From an uncultured Alistipes sp. (GTDB taxonomy: Bacteria; Bacteroidota; Bacteroidia; Bacteroidales; Rikenellaceae): DNA of 64,000 nucleotides. The notes below the pieces were generated by a model. The model did no database searches and was not told the origin of the DNA. It saw only the letters and a program-made list of their open reading frames with translations. The translations under genes and the position numbers were made by a program. The stretch is from positions 56,107 through 120,106 of the forward strand of contig CALUMQ010000019.1 of NCBI GenBank assembly GCA_944321765.1. The letters run 5' to 3'. Below, one piece after another: positions 43,019-52,401 of the stretch. Positions within the stretch are counted from its first letter, which is position 1; each line of letters begins with the position of its first letter.

Positions 43019-43612
43019 TCAATTCGTAGCTGCCGGAACGGGCTCTATCACGTCTACGTCCACTTCTTCCACCACCCAGCTGAAGAGATCGTTGGCACAC
43101 TGACTTTCGAGCTGCCGGATCTGCGACATGTCGGTCGTGTCGGCCCATACGGCCTGGAAGAACTGATCGATCGACCAGAAGGCTGTGTTGACCTTTCCGG
43201 CCAGACATTTGTAGAAGGCCCGCTGCTGCCCGAGGTCCAGGCCCGAGGGGAGCACGCCCTGTGCCACGAGGGTGTTGTAGGGGAAGATATGTCGCATGTT
43301 GTGGGCATCGGCCTTGAGCTGTTCGACGATTGTCGTCACGACGACCATGTCGATGGTATCGTCGACGCCCTGCATCTCGATGAACTCCGTGTAGACCGGG
43401 TATGCCGCTTCGAGATCTACGGTGACACTGTCGGAGAATACCGTGAATTCGGGATCCGTCAGATCGTTGAGATAGACCATCTTTCGATAGGCTTTGAGGG
43501 CCTCGTGCATGGCTTTTCGCTGTTCGTGGTCCCATTTGCGTTGCTGGGAGCAGCTTCCGAATCCAATGATGAGCAGCCCCAGCAGGGGAAGAGAGAGTAG
43601 CAATTTTTTCAT
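43019..43612 (-). CDS. Putative lipoprotein of unknown function
   Basis: A 197-residue protein with a lipoprotein signal (MKKLLLSLPLLGLLIIGFGSCS, Cys in GSCS). The mature chain is mostly helical and acidic, with no motif I recognise (e.g. EFIEMQGVDDTIDMVVVTT, FYKCLAGKVNTAFWSID). A second ATG lies two codons upstream (43618). It stands alone between two terminators, so it is monocistronic. Confidence 0.75.
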   Translation of the reverse strand: MKKLLLSLPLLGLLIIGFGSCSQQRKWDHEQRKAMHEALKAYRKMVYLNDLTDPEFTVFSDSVTVDLEAAYPVYTEFIEMQGVDDTIDMVVVTTIVEQLKADAHNMRHIFPYNTLVAQGVLPSGLDLGQQRAFYKCLAGKVNTAFWSIDQFFQAVWADTTDMSQIRQLESQCANDLFSWVVEEVDVDVIEPVPAATN

Positions 43613-43701
43613 AAGCATGAGCGATTAAGGTTTTCACGCTTCAGAGCAATCCGTGTGCCAAAACAGATCGGATATTCGGACACATCACCTGTTTGAACAG
43701 A

Positions 43702-43742
43702 AAAGCGGGCCGGAGGAAAATAACGCTCCTCCGGCCCGCTTT
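43702..43742. terminator. Terminator after galM
   Basis: A perfect 15-base stem, AAAGCGGGCCGGAGG (43702-43716) / CCTCCGGCCCGCTTT (43728-43742). Confidence 0.85.
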
Positions 43743-43762
43743 ATCGTTGGGACCCATCCGCG

Positions 43763-44818
43763 TCAGCAGGTGCCGAAGCGGAAGACGATCTTCTGGCAGT
43801 AGGTCTCGCCCGGGTGGAGCAGCGGCGAAGGGAACTCCGCGTGATTCACGGCATCGGGGTAGTTCTGGCACTCCAGCGCCACACCGGCATAATCCGCATA
43901 GCGGCCTCCGGACTTCGTCTCGGGACATCCGCCCGAGAGCCAGTTGCCCGTGTAGACCATCACGCTGGGCTGCGAGGTGAGCACCGTCACCGTGCGTCCC
44001 GACTTCATCTCGCGCAGCGTGCCCGCTTCAGTCAGGATATTGGGTTTCCAGCCGTCGATCGGGAAGGGGTGGTCATATCCGCGGAAGTCACGGATGTGGT
44101 TGAACTCCGCGTCGATGCCGGGACGGAATGCCCGGAACGTGCGGAAATCCTGAGGCGTTCCCTCGACGTCGAGCAGACGTCCCGTAGGGATCTGCTTGTC
44201 GTTCATCTCAAGAATTTTCGAGCAGTTGAGCTGCAGCTCGTGGTCGAGCACCGAGCCGCTGGCCTCACCCGCGAGGTTGAAGTATACGTGGTTCGTGAGG
44301 TTCACGACCGTCGTGCGGGTAGTCACGGCCCGGTAGGTGATCTCCAGGGCGTTGTCGTCGTCGAAGTCGAAGACGGCTTCGACCTGCACCTCTCCGGGAT
44401 ATCCCTGATCGCCGTCCTCCGACGTGAGAGCCATCACCACGCGGTTGGTCTCCACACGGCTCTCCCACACACGGTTTGCAAAGTTTTTCGTTCCTCCGTG
44501 GAGGTGGTTCACGCCGTTGTTGACCTCGAGCGAATATTCCTGCCCGTCGATGGTCATGCGCCCGAAGGCGATGCGGTTGGCGCAGCGTCCGACGCTCTTG
44601 CCTGCGGCGGCTCCGTCGAAGAAGTATCCTTCGGGATGCTTGTAGCCCAGCACGACGTCATCGAAATGACCTTTGCGGTCGGGCATCTTCACGGAGACGA
44701 TGGCGGCTCCGAAATTCGAAATCTGCACCTCGGCTCCCGAGCCGTTGCGCATGGTATAGAGGATGATTGCCTCACCTTCGGGGGTCATGCCCCACACGTT
44801 TTGTTCGATCTCTACCAT
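43763..44818 (-). CDS. galM: Aldose 1-epimerase (galactose mutarotase)
   Basis: A 351-residue protein interconverting alpha and beta galactose (or glucose) anomers. Motifs are SNFGAAIVSVKMPDRKG, GRCANRIAFGRMTIDG, NHLHGGTKNF, the catalytic His in VNLTNHVYFNLAG and the catalytic Glu in VALECQNYPDAVNH. There is no signal peptide, so it is cytoplasmic. It is downstream of gltX by 85 bases and may be co-transcribed. Its partner galK is at 6284-7417. Confidence 0.94.
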   Translation of the reverse strand: MVEIEQNVWGMTPEGEAIILYTMRNGSGAEVQISNFGAAIVSVKMPDRKGHFDDVVLGYKHPEGYFFDGAAAGKSVGRCANRIAFGRMTIDGQEYSLEVNNGVNHLHGGTKNFANRVWESRVETNRVVMALTSEDGDQGYPGEVQVEAVFDFDDDNALEITYRAVTTRTTVVNLTNHVYFNLAGEASGSVLDHELQLNCSKILEMNDKQIPTGRLLDVEGTPQDFRTFRAFRPGIDAEFNHIRDFRGYDHPFPIDGWKPNILTEAGTLREMKSGRTVTVLTSQPSVMVYTGNWLSGGCPETKSGGRYADYAGVALECQNYPDAVNHAEFPSPLLHPGETYCQKIVFRFGTC

Positions 44819-44903
44819 AGGTTATTGCGTAGTTTTGAAGTTGTTGCAACCTGTTGTGGGCGTCCGACGGCTTTCGCGACGCCCTTTGCCTGCTCCTCCC
44901 CGG

Positions 44904-46439
44904 CTATTCGGCGGCGGGGAGCACTTCGAGAATGCGGTCGATGCGGCGCAGACACTCATCCTTTCCGATGAATGCCGTGACGTCGTACATCCCGGGGCCC
45001 TTGCCGGCGCCCACGAGCGCCAGCCGCAGCGAGTTCATCACCTGGCCCATGCCGTAGCCCTTCTCCTCGATCCAGGCGTGAACCACCTCCTCGGTGTGCT
45101 CCTTCGAGAAGTCGTCGATCGACGCCAGCACCTCGCGGACCTCACGCAGAATGCGCGGGTTGTCGCCCTTCCAGTATTTGCGGGTCTGCTTCTCCTCATA
45201 GGAGTCGGGCGCCACGAAGAAGAACGACGTGAGGTCCCACAGATCGGTGATGAGCTGCGCACGCTCCTTCATGATGCCGGCGGCTTCTCCGGCCCGTTCG
45301 TCCGATACCTCGATGCCGTGTTCGCGCAGGATCGGCTGATAGACGGCGGCGAGTTCCGCATTCGTTTTGTGATGCATGTACTGGGCGTTGAACCAGCGGG
45401 CCTTGTCGGGCTGGAAGCGTGCGCCCGATTTCGAGACGCGCTCGAGCGAGAAGTTGTCGATCAGCTCCTGCATCGAGAAGATCTCCTGCTCGGTGCCGGG
45501 ATTCCAACCCAGCAGCGCCAGCATGTTGATGAATGCCTCGGGGAAGTAGCCGTCCTCGCGGTATCCGCGGGCCGTTTCGCCCGTTTTGGGCGACTTCCAG
45601 AAGAGCGGGAAGACGGGGAATCCCATCTTGTCGCCGTCGCGCTTCGAGAGCTTTCCGCCGCCCGTGGGTTTGAGCAGCAGCGGGAGGTGTGCGAAGGCCG
45701 GCTGGGACTCCTTCCAGCCGAAAGCTTCGTAGAGCAGGTAGTGCAGCGGCAGCGAGGGGAGCCACTCCTCGCCGCGGATGACGTGCGAGACCTCCATCAG
45801 GTGGTCGTCGACGATGTTTGCCAGGTGATAGGTGGGCAGGGCGTCGGCCGACTTGTAGAGCACTTTGTCGTCGAGCGTCGAGGTGTTGACCTCCACGTGT
45901 CCGCGGATCAGGTCGTCCATCTCCACGAGCCGGTTCTCGGGCATCTTGAAGCGGATGACCCACTGGTCGCCGCGATCGATGCGGGCGCGGACCTCTTCGG
46001 CCGGCAGAGCGAGCGATGTGGCCAGCTTTTCGCGCACGGCGTAGTTGTATGCGAAGGCCTCGCCGCGCGCCTCGGCCTCATGGCGCAGGGCTTCGAGCTC
46101 CTCGGCCGTATCAAAGGCGTAGTAGGCCCATCCGGCCTCGACGAGCTGCAGGGCATATTTGAGATAGATTTCGCGCCGTTCGCTCTGACGATAGGGGGCA
46201 TGGGGTCCTCCGACGCCGACACCCTCGTCAATCTGGATGCCGCACCACTTGAGCGACTCGAGAATATACTCTTCGGCTCCGGGGACGAATCGCTGCGAGT
46301 CGGTATCCTCGATGCGGAGGATCATCGTGCCCTTGTGCTGACGGGCGAAAAGGTAGTTGTACAAAGCCGTGCGGACGCCGCCGATGTGCAGCGGTCCGGT
46401 GGGGCTGGGTGCGAAGCGCACCCGAACAGGTCTTTCCAT
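44904..46439 (-). CDS. gltX: Glutamyl-tRNA synthetase
   Basis: A 511-residue class I aminoacyl-tRNA synthetase. The HIGH motif is in [20 protein letters not shown] and the KMSKS-type loop is [19 protein letters not shown] and [20 protein letters not shown] are typical. The length is normal. Since glnS is present at 55759-57435, direct charging of tRNA-Gln is available in this organism. Confidence 0.97.
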   Translation of the reverse strand: MERPVRVRFAPSPTGPLHIGGVRTALYNYLFARQHKGTMILRIEDTDSQRFVPGAEEYILESLKWCGIQIDEGVGVGGPHAPYRQSERREIYLKYALQLVEAGWAYYAFDTAEELEALRHEAEARGEAFAYNYAVREKLATSLALPAEEVRARIDRGDQWVIRFKMPENRLVEMDDLIRGHVEVNTSTLDDKVLYKSADALPTYHLANIVDDHLMEVSHVIRGEEWLPSLPLHYLLYEAFGWKESQPAFAHLPLLLKPTGGGKLSKRDGDKMGFPVFPLFWKSPKTGETARGYREDGYFPEAFINMLALLGWNPGTEQEIFSMQELIDNFSLERVSKSGARFQPDKARWFNAQYMHHKTNAELAAVYQPILREHGIEVSDERAGEAAGIMKERAQLITDLWDLTSFFFVAPDSYEEKQTRKYWKGDNPRILREVREVLASIDDFSKEHTEEVVHAWIEEKGYGMGQVMNSLRLALVGAGKGPGMYDVTAFIGKDECLRRIDRILEVLPAAE

Positions 46440-46485
46440 CGAAACTGTATTTTATCGTATTTCTTCTTGGATCGTAGGGTGTAGA

Positions 46486-47214
46486 TTATTTCACCCGGTA
46501 CTCGATGCGCATGGTGATGCGGGCTTTCTTGTGGCGCGAGGCGGTGTTGAACGATCCTCCGGCCGAGAACTCCTCGTTGGTGTTTGCTCCGGTGATCTGG
46601 AAGACGCCCATGCGTGCCGACGCCACGCGTCCGATCTTTGCTCCGGCGTTTGCGGCGATCTTTTCGGCGCGCATCCGCGCATCGGCCGAGGCCGTCTCGA
46701 TAAGTCCCATCTTCACGTCATCGAGTTTCGTATAGTAGTAGTCCGGGGCGTAAGCCTCGATCGAGACGCCCTGGGCGATGAGCGCCGATATTTCGCGCGA
46801 GATGTTCTCTACGCGCTCCACGTCGGTCGATTCCACGGTGAACCGCTGCCGCAGACTGTATCCCGAGAACCGTTGCCCGGCCCAGTTCCCGTTTGCGTTG
46901 TAGACCGGGTCGAAGACCTTGTCGACGTTCACGAATTCGAAGACTACGGCCTCTTCGGGCAGCCCCTTTTCGGTGAGGAACTCCTGCACCTTGCTTTTGG
47001 CGCGCTCGATCTGGGCATATCCTGCGGCAACATCCTTAGCTTCGGCTGTGATGGCTGCCGACCAAACGATGAGGTCGGAGGAGAATTCGGTCTCTCCGAG
47101 GCCCGTTACCACGACGGTATCCTGTGCCCGGTATTTGTAGGTGTAGGCGCGCGCGAGCACGAAGGCGCAGACGACGGCGGCAACGGCCACCCAGATGTAC
47201 TTGGCGTTTTTCAT
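46486..47214 (-). CDS. SIMPL-domain (DUF541) protein
   Basis: A 242-residue protein with an N-terminal signal anchor (IWVAVAAVVCAFVLARAY) and a SIMPL domain. Landmarks are VVVTGLGETEFSSDLIVWSA, GYSLRQRFTVESTDVERV, ASADARMRAEKIAANAGAKIG and the ending ARITMRIEYRVK. SIMPL proteins are periplasmic or membrane-attached and poorly understood, with links to oxidative stress (YggE). It lies between ychF and gltX on the same strand with short gaps, which suggests co-transcription. Confidence 0.88.
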   Translation of the reverse strand: MKNAKYIWVAVAAVVCAFVLARAYTYKYRAQDTVVVTGLGETEFSSDLIVWSAAITAEAKDVAAGYAQIERAKSKVQEFLTEKGLPEEAVVFEFVNVDKVFDPVYNANGNWAGQRFSGYSLRQRFTVESTDVERVENISREISALIAQGVSIEAYAPDYYYTKLDDVKMGLIETASADARMRAEKIAANAGAKIGRVASARMGVFQITGANTNEEFSAGGSFNTASRHKKARITMRIEYRVK

Positions 47215-47257
47215 GACTTTATGGTTTTAAAGGTTCCGTTTCCGGTCACGGATGCTG

Positions 47258-47295
47258 CATGGGGTCAGGCATTGAACATGGGGTCAGACGTTGAA
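47258..47295. repeat. 19-base tandem duplication at the ychF stop codon
   Basis: CATGGGGTCAGGCATTGAA (47258-47276) is followed directly by CATGGGGTCAGACGTTGAA (47277-47295), with 3 differences. The second copy contains the real ychF ending FNV-stop. The first copy would read FNA-stop in the same manner. Confidence 0.7.
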
Positions 47296-48384
47296 GAGGA
47301 AGTGCATGATGTCGCCGTCCTGGACGACGTAATCCTTGCCTTCGATGCCGATCTTTCCGGCGTCGCGACAAGCCTTCTCCGAACCGAGCGTGACGTAGTC
47401 GTCGTACTTGATGACCTCGGCGCGGATGAATCCCTTTTCGAAGTCCGTGTGGATGATACCGGCGGTCTGGGGGGCCTTCATGCCGCGGGAGTAGGTCCAA
47501 GCGCGGGTTTCGTCGGCTCCCGTAGTGAAGAAGGTCTCGAGGTTGAGCAGTCGGTAGGCGGACTTGATCAGACGGGCCACGCCGGACTCCTCCAGTCCGA
47601 GGTCCTCGAGGAACATCTGACGCTCCTCGTAGCTTTCGAGTTCGGCGATATCGGCCTCGGTCGCCGCGGCGATAATGAGCATCTCGGCCTTCTCGTCGGC
47701 AATGGCCGCACGCACGGCCTCGGTATAGGCGTTGCCGCTCACGGCGCTCTTCTCATCGACATTGCAGACGTAGAGCACCGGTTTGTCGGTCAGCAGGTTG
47801 AGGTCTGCAACCAGCTTACGGTCCTCCTTGTCGAGCTCCACGGTGCGGGCCGAGCGACCCTGCTCGAGGACCGATTTGTACTGCAGAAGGAGCTCCACGG
47901 CGCGTTTGGCATTCTTGTCGCCGCCCGAAGTTGCCTGCTTCTGAGTCTTGGCGAGCCGGTTCTCTACCGTTTCGAGATCCTTCAGCTGCAGCTCGGTGTC
48001 GATGATTCCCTTGTCGCGCACCGGGTCGATCGACCCGTCGACATGGGTGATGTTCCCGTTGTCGAAGCAGCGCAGCACGTGAATGATGGCATTCGTGTTG
48101 CGGATGTTTCCGAGGAACTTGTTGCCCAGGCCCTCGCCCTTCGAGGCGCCCTTGACCAGCCCGGCGATGTCGACGATCTCGATCGTCGTGGGAATCACGC
48201 GCTTGGGATGGTCGATCTCGGCCAGACGCACGAGCCGCTGGTCGGGAACGGTGATGACCCCCACGTTGGGTTCGATCGTACAGAAGGGGAAATTGGCTGC
48301 CTGGGCCTTGGCGTTCGACAGGCAGTTGAAGAGGGTCGATTTGCCGACATTCGGCAGACCGACTATGCCGCATTGTAAAGCCAT
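47284..48384 (-). CDS. ychF: Redox-regulated ATPase/GTPase YchF (OLA1 family)
   Basis: A 366-residue P-loop protein. The G1 loop is [19 protein letters not shown], followed by G3 VDIAGLVKGASKGEGLGNKF and the altered G4 motif CNVDE (NxxE), which gives this family its ATP preference. The TGS domain fills the C-terminus (AWTYSRGMKAPQTAGIIHTD, VQDGDIMHFLFNV). It associates with ribosomes. A -7 element at 48518-48511 precedes it. A 19-base duplication follows its stop. Confidence 0.96.
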   Translation of the reverse strand: MALQCGIVGLPNVGKSTLFNCLSNAKAQAANFPFCTIEPNVGVITVPDQRLVRLAEIDHPKRVIPTTIEIVDIAGLVKGASKGEGLGNKFLGNIRNTNAIIHVLRCFDNGNITHVDGSIDPVRDKGIIDTELQLKDLETVENRLAKTQKQATSGGDKNAKRAVELLLQYKSVLEQGRSARTVELDKEDRKLVADLNLLTDKPVLYVCNVDEKSAVSGNAYTEAVRAAIADEKAEMLIIAAATEADIAELESYEERQMFLEDLGLEESGVARLIKSAYRLLNLETFFTTGADETRAWTYSRGMKAPQTAGIIHTDFEKGFIRAEVIKYDDYVTLGSEKACRDAGKIGIEGKDYVVQDGDIMHFLFNV

Positions 48385-48510
48385 TCGATAAGCTGTTTGA
48401 CGTTTAGACGTTTTTTCCGCGCGGGATGCAATGACGCTCTGACCCGGCCGGGGGCGTTGTTACGCTGCGGCATGGGGGAGGCGTATCGCTTCGCTGCGGA
48501 ATATTTCGCA

Positions 48511-48518
48511 CAAAGATA
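48511..48518 (-). promoter_or_regulatory. ychF promoter -7 element
   Basis: The minus strand has TATCTTTG, exact, 127 bases before the ATG. No consensus -33 box is at the usual spacing. Confidence 0.5.
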
Positions 48519-48600
48519 ATACTTTTCTTTGAGATCGCCCGTTTTGAAGATTGAATTTCGGCTTTCGGCTCTTTAGAGGGGTAAATTCTTGTCCGGTTGT

Positions 48601-48631
48601 TTTGCCGGATGGCGGTTTATCGTTATCTTTG
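48601..48631 (+). promoter_or_regulatory. Promoter of the operon starting at 48654
   Basis: TTTG (48601-48604), 19 bases, TATCTTTG (48624-48631), an exact consensus match. It is 22 bases before the ATG. Confidence 0.85.
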
Positions 48632-48653
48632 GAGGTCGAAAATACACGATACG

Positions 48654-50168
48654 ATGAACAGGAAAGAAATTCGCCGTGAGATAGATAAACTTGCCGAACT
48701 GGTCGGCGGCTGGGACTCTTCCGCCGAGGTGCCGGCCCTGGAGCGCGATCTGGCGTTGGAACAGTTGCGACGCCTCTACGAGCTGATCCGCTTTTGTCCG
48801 ATTGCGGCAGCGCCCGCATCCGAAACGTCCGGGGCGACGGTATTGCCTGCCGAACCCTCGACGCCTGCCGAGTCCCCGACACCGGCGTCCGATCGGGCCG
48901 AGGTTCCCGCTCCCGAGGTGCCGATGCCGACGTCGGAGGATCTTGAGAGCTCCGCAGTTCCGGACGTGGTGGATTTGAGTGAACTGCTCAGCCTGAGTGC
49001 GGAGCCAGCCGCGGCGGAGACGCCGGCTGCGGAGGAGCCCCCGCATCCCGAAACGACAGCGGCTTTGCCGGTAGAACAACCTGCCGCAGAGACTCCGATG
49101 CCTGCCGTGGCTCCGACTCCTGCACCGGAACCTTCTGTTCCGACCGCGGGCGCTGAAACACCGACTCCTGCGCCGGAGTCTTCTGCTTCGACTACGGTTG
49201 CCGAAACTCCGCTTTCCGTACCCGAGCCGTCAACCCCGATGCCGTCTGCCGGGATTCCGACGCCTGCCGAAACAACTTCCCCGGCACCTTCCCATGCGGA
49301 ACCTGTGGTGCCGCGATTCGTCTCCGAGACCGATGCCGCTCCTGCCGGAATCTCTGCGCCGAGCGCTCCGATACCCTCCCCCAAGGCTCCCAAGGCTCCC
49401 AAGGCTCCCGAGGCTCCCGAGGCTCCCGAGACATCTGCAACATCTGCAACACCTGTATCGCCCGCTCCGGCAGCTTCCTCCGAGACGTCTGTCGCCGAGA
49501 CCGCGACACCCGATGTCGATGCGCCTCACGAATCCAGATCCGCGAAGACCGCTCCCACGTTATTCGGCATGGAGGAGACCACGCGCCATCGCCATAAACA
49601 GCGCGTCATCATGTCACTGTACGATACGCCAGCCGAGCCGACGGCCCCGGTTCGGGAGGGCGCTTCGCTCCGCAGCGACGCATCACGCACCTCCTCCTCG
49701 CCCATGACCTTTGGTCTGGATCTGTCCGACGGAGGCGAGCCCTCTGCAACGCAGGAGGAGACCAGGCCTGCCGCTTCTGCAACCTCCGGATATGCCGGAC
49801 CGCACCACACGGCCGCAGAGCCCCATGCCGCGGAGCCGACTCCGGGGACGGTCCTGGGTGAAGTGATTAACCACGACGTGCAGACCCTGGCCGATACGCT
49901 TGCACGCCCCCGGGATGTGGCGTCGGAGCTGCGGCGCCAGGAGCCTGTCGGCGACCTGCGCCGGGCCATCGGCATCAACGACAAGTTCCTGCTGATCCGC
50001 GATCTGTTCAACGGCGACGACAAGGCCTACGAACAGGCCATTGACAGCCTGAACGGCTGCGCGGATCTCGACGACTGCATGATCTACATTGCCGAACACT
50101 ATGCGTGGAACCCCGATTCCGACGGTGCGCGGTTGCTGATGGAGCTGCTCGAACGAAAATTCTCCTGA
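48654..50168 (+). CDS. Uncharacterised protein with a long Pro/Ala/Glu-rich disordered linker
   Basis: A 504-residue protein. Residues 1-48 are helical (KEIRREIDKLAELVGGW, then ALEQLRRLYELIRF). Residues 49 to about 400 are almost entirely P, A, E, S and T with no predicted fold, including a 9-base tandem DNA repeat coding PKA/PEA (49380-49430). Around residues 310-330 is a short conserved-looking MEETTRHRHKQRVIMSLY. The last 100 residues form a compact domain (DLRRAIGINDKFLLIRDLFN, YIAEHYAWNPDSDGARLLME) that I recall in many Bacteroidetes hypothetical proteins. There is no signal peptide. It leads an operon with rsmI. Function unknown. Confidence 0.8.
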   Translation: MNRKEIRREIDKLAELVGGWDSSAEVPALERDLALEQLRRLYELIRFCPIAAAPASETSGATVLPAEPSTPAESPTPASDRAEVPAPEVPMPTSEDLESSAVPDVVDLSELLSLSAEPAAAETPAAEEPPHPETTAALPVEQPAAETPMPAVAPTPAPEPSVPTAGAETPTPAPESSASTTVAETPLSVPEPSTPMPSAGIPTPAETTSPAPSHAEPVVPRFVSETDAAPAGISAPSAPIPSPKAPKAPKAPEAPEAPETSATSATPVSPAPAASSETSVAETATPDVDAPHESRSAKTAPTLFGMEETTRHRHKQRVIMSLYDTPAEPTAPVREGASLRSDASRTSSSPMTFGLDLSDGGEPSATQEETRPAASATSGYAGPHHTAAEPHAAEPTPGTVLGEVINHDVQTLADTLARPRDVASELRRQEPVGDLRRAIGINDKFLLIRDLFNGDDKAYEQAIDSLNGCADLDDCMIYIAEHYAWNPDSDGARLLMELLERKFS

Positions 50169-50174
50169 TCGCCC

Positions 50175-50894
50175 ATGTCCCGACTCTATATCGTTCCCAC
50201 GCCGATCGGAAATCTGGACGACATCACGCTGCGCGCCATCAACGTGCTGCGCAGCGTGGACTTCATTCTGGCCGAGGATACGCGCACGACCTCCATCCTG
50301 CTGCGGCACCTGGGTATCGAGAAGCGCCTCCATGCGCACCACAAATTCAACGAACATGCCACCGTGCGGATGGTCGCCGAGGCGATCGCGTCGGGCCAAA
50401 GCGCGGCGCTGGTTTCGGATGCCGGGACCCCCGGGATCTCCGATCCGGGTTTTTTGCTCGTGCGCACGTGCGTCGAGGCGGGTATCGAGGTGGAGACGCT
50501 TCCCGGAGCTACGGCGCTGATCCCCGCTCTGGTCCAGAGCGGATTTCCGTGCGACCGTTTCTGCTTCGAGGGATTCCTACCGCAGAAGAAGGGCCGCAAC
50601 AAACAGCTGCAGCGTCTCTCCGACGAGGAGCGTACGATGATCTTCTATGAATCGCCCTTCCGGGTGGTGAAGTGCCTCGAACAGTTTGCCGAGGTGTTCG
50701 GTCCTGACCGCCCGATCTCGGTCTCCCGGGAGTTGACCAAGAAATTCGAGGAGACCGTGCGCGGAACGATTGCCGAGGTGCTGGAGCACTTCCGTACGAC
50801 AGAGCCGCGCGGGGAGTTTGTCCTGGTGGTCGCCGGGCGGCCCAAGGTACGCTCCCGACGCGAGGAGGCGGATTCCGACCCTGCGGAACGTTGA
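50175..50894 (+). CDS. rsmI: 16S rRNA (cytidine1402-2'-O)-methyltransferase
   Basis: A 239-residue tetrapyrrole-methylase-fold enzyme using SAM to methylate C1402 of 16S rRNA. Motifs are LYIVPTPIGNLDDITLRA at the start, LAEDTRTT, LVSDAGTPGISDPGF (SAM site), LPGATALIPALVQSG and YESPFRV. It starts 7 bases after the disordered-protein gene. Confidence 0.96.
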   Translation: MSRLYIVPTPIGNLDDITLRAINVLRSVDFILAEDTRTTSILLRHLGIEKRLHAHHKFNEHATVRMVAEAIASGQSAALVSDAGTPGISDPGFLLVRTCVEAGIEVETLPGATALIPALVQSGFPCDRFCFEGFLPQKKGRNKQLQRLSDEERTMIFYESPFRVVKCLEQFAEVFGPDRPISVSRELTKKFEETVRGTIAEVLEHFRTTEPRGEFVLVVAGRPKVRSRREEADSDPAER

Positions 50895-50948
50895 CTGCCT
50901 CTGCTCCGGGTCCCCGTTGTCAAGTAAGAAAAGTAGAGAGGAAAAAAG

Positions 50949-52391
50949 ATGAAGAATACCACAGATCCGGAATACTCCGGGACTTCCGGACCGGAAGATG
51001 CAACTGCCGCTTCGCAATCCACGACTCCGCGCGAGGGGGTGCGCTCCTCGTTCAGCGTATGGCTCCGGGAAGTGGGGGAGTATCTGAAGGATCGCTTCAG
51101 CCTGGAGGATGACAAAGCGCAGCGCGACGAGGTTGTCGCCAATATCGCCAAGGGAGTGGAGTTCCGGGGCGTGAACCTCTGGGTGCTGATCTTTGCCACG
51201 ATGATCGCCTCCCTGGGCCTGAATGTCAACTCGGCGGCGGTGATTATCGGCGCCATGCTCGTTTCGCCCATCATGGGACCGATCATGGGTATCGGACTGT
51301 CGCTGGGCATCAACGATTTTGAGTTGTTGAAGAAGTCTCTTCGGAACTTCGTGCTGATGTTCATTGTCGCCATTATCACCTCGACGATCTACTTCTTCAT
51401 TTCACCGCTCTCGTCGAACAGCAGCGAGCTGCTGGCGCGCACCACGCCGACGACCTACGACGTACTGATCGCTCTCTTCGGCGGCCTGGCGGGCATCGTG
51501 GCCCAGACGCGCCAGGACCGTACGTCGACCGTGATTCCGGGTGTGGCTATCGCCACGGCGCTGATCCCGCCTCTCTGTACGGCAGGTTTCGGAATAGCCA
51601 CCGGACAGCTGCGCTTCTTTCTCGGAGCCTTCTACCTCTTCTTCATCAATTCGGTGTTCATCGCTTTGGCAACCTACGTGATGGTACGTTTTCTGAAGTA
51701 CGAGAAGAAGGTTTTCATCGACAAGGTCCGCGAGCGCAACGTCAAACGTCTGATGATGGCCATCACGCTGGTGACCTTTGTTCCGAGCGTGGTGATCGGA
51801 TTCCATATGGTGCAGGTGTCGCTGTTCGAGTCTTCGGCCGACAAATACGTGTCCCAGGTGTTCAATTTCCCGCATACGCGCGTCATCGAGTGCAACAAAC
51901 GCTATGCGCACGGCCGGCATCCTTCGCAGATCGAACTGCTGCTGCTGGGCGAGCCGCTGGGTGAGGAGGTTGTTGAGAATGCCCGCAGCCAGCTGGAACG
52001 CTTCGGTCTAACCGATACGGAGCTGATCGTGCGGCAGGCAAGTGGCGAGGAACGTATCGACGTGGCGTCGTTGCAGCAGAGTTACGGAGAGCTGCTCGAG
52101 GAGAAGAACCGCCGCATCGGGGAGATGAGTTCCCTGCTGCAGCGCTATCGGGTGACGAACGTCGAGGTGGATGACATTTCGCGCGAGATGGGCGCCATGA
52201 TGGACAACATCCGCACGGTGTCGCTGACCAAGGGTATCACGTACGATGTCGCGGGGACTCCTGGCGACACGACGCTTGTCTGCGTGGTCACGCCGCGCGA
52301 TTCGCTGCGCGCCATTGATCGGGAGACACTGATCCGCTGGCTGCGCGTACGGACGCATGTCGACAATGTAAAACTCTTCGTGGAACCCTGA
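50949..52391 (+). CDS. DUF389 (TIGR00341) membrane protein
   Basis: A 480-residue inner-membrane protein. A hydrophilic N-terminus (1-75) precedes six or so membrane helices (about 75-290) with the family core INSAAVIIGAMLVSPIMGPI-like segment (LNVNSAAVIIGAMLVSPIMG) and PGVAIATALIPPLCTAGFG. The C-terminal 190 residues are soluble, with a heptad-like stretch (LLEEKNRRIGEMSSLLQRY). The family has no settled function. The following gene starts 10 bases later. Confidence 0.88.
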   Translation: MKNTTDPEYSGTSGPEDATAASQSTTPREGVRSSFSVWLREVGEYLKDRFSLEDDKAQRDEVVANIAKGVEFRGVNLWVLIFATMIASLGLNVNSAAVIIGAMLVSPIMGPIMGIGLSLGINDFELLKKSLRNFVLMFIVAIITSTIYFFISPLSSNSSELLARTTPTTYDVLIALFGGLAGIVAQTRQDRTSTVIPGVAIATALIPPLCTAGFGIATGQLRFFLGAFYLFFINSVFIALATYVMVRFLKYEKKVFIDKVRERNVKRLMMAITLVTFVPSVVIGFHMVQVSLFESSADKYVSQVFNFPHTRVIECNKRYAHGRHPSQIELLLLGEPLGEEVVENARSQLERFGLTDTELIVRQASGEERIDVASLQQSYGELLEEKNRRIGEMSSLLQRYRVTNVEVDDISREMGAMMDNIRTVSLTKGITYDVAGTPGDTTLVCVVTPRDSLRAIDRETLIRWLRVRTHVDNVKLFVEP

Positions 52392-52401
52392 TTCGCAGAC
52401 T

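Noticed and set aside
44763-46484. 573-codon plus-strand frame opposite gltX
   Set aside because: Antisense shadow of glutamyl-tRNA synthetase.
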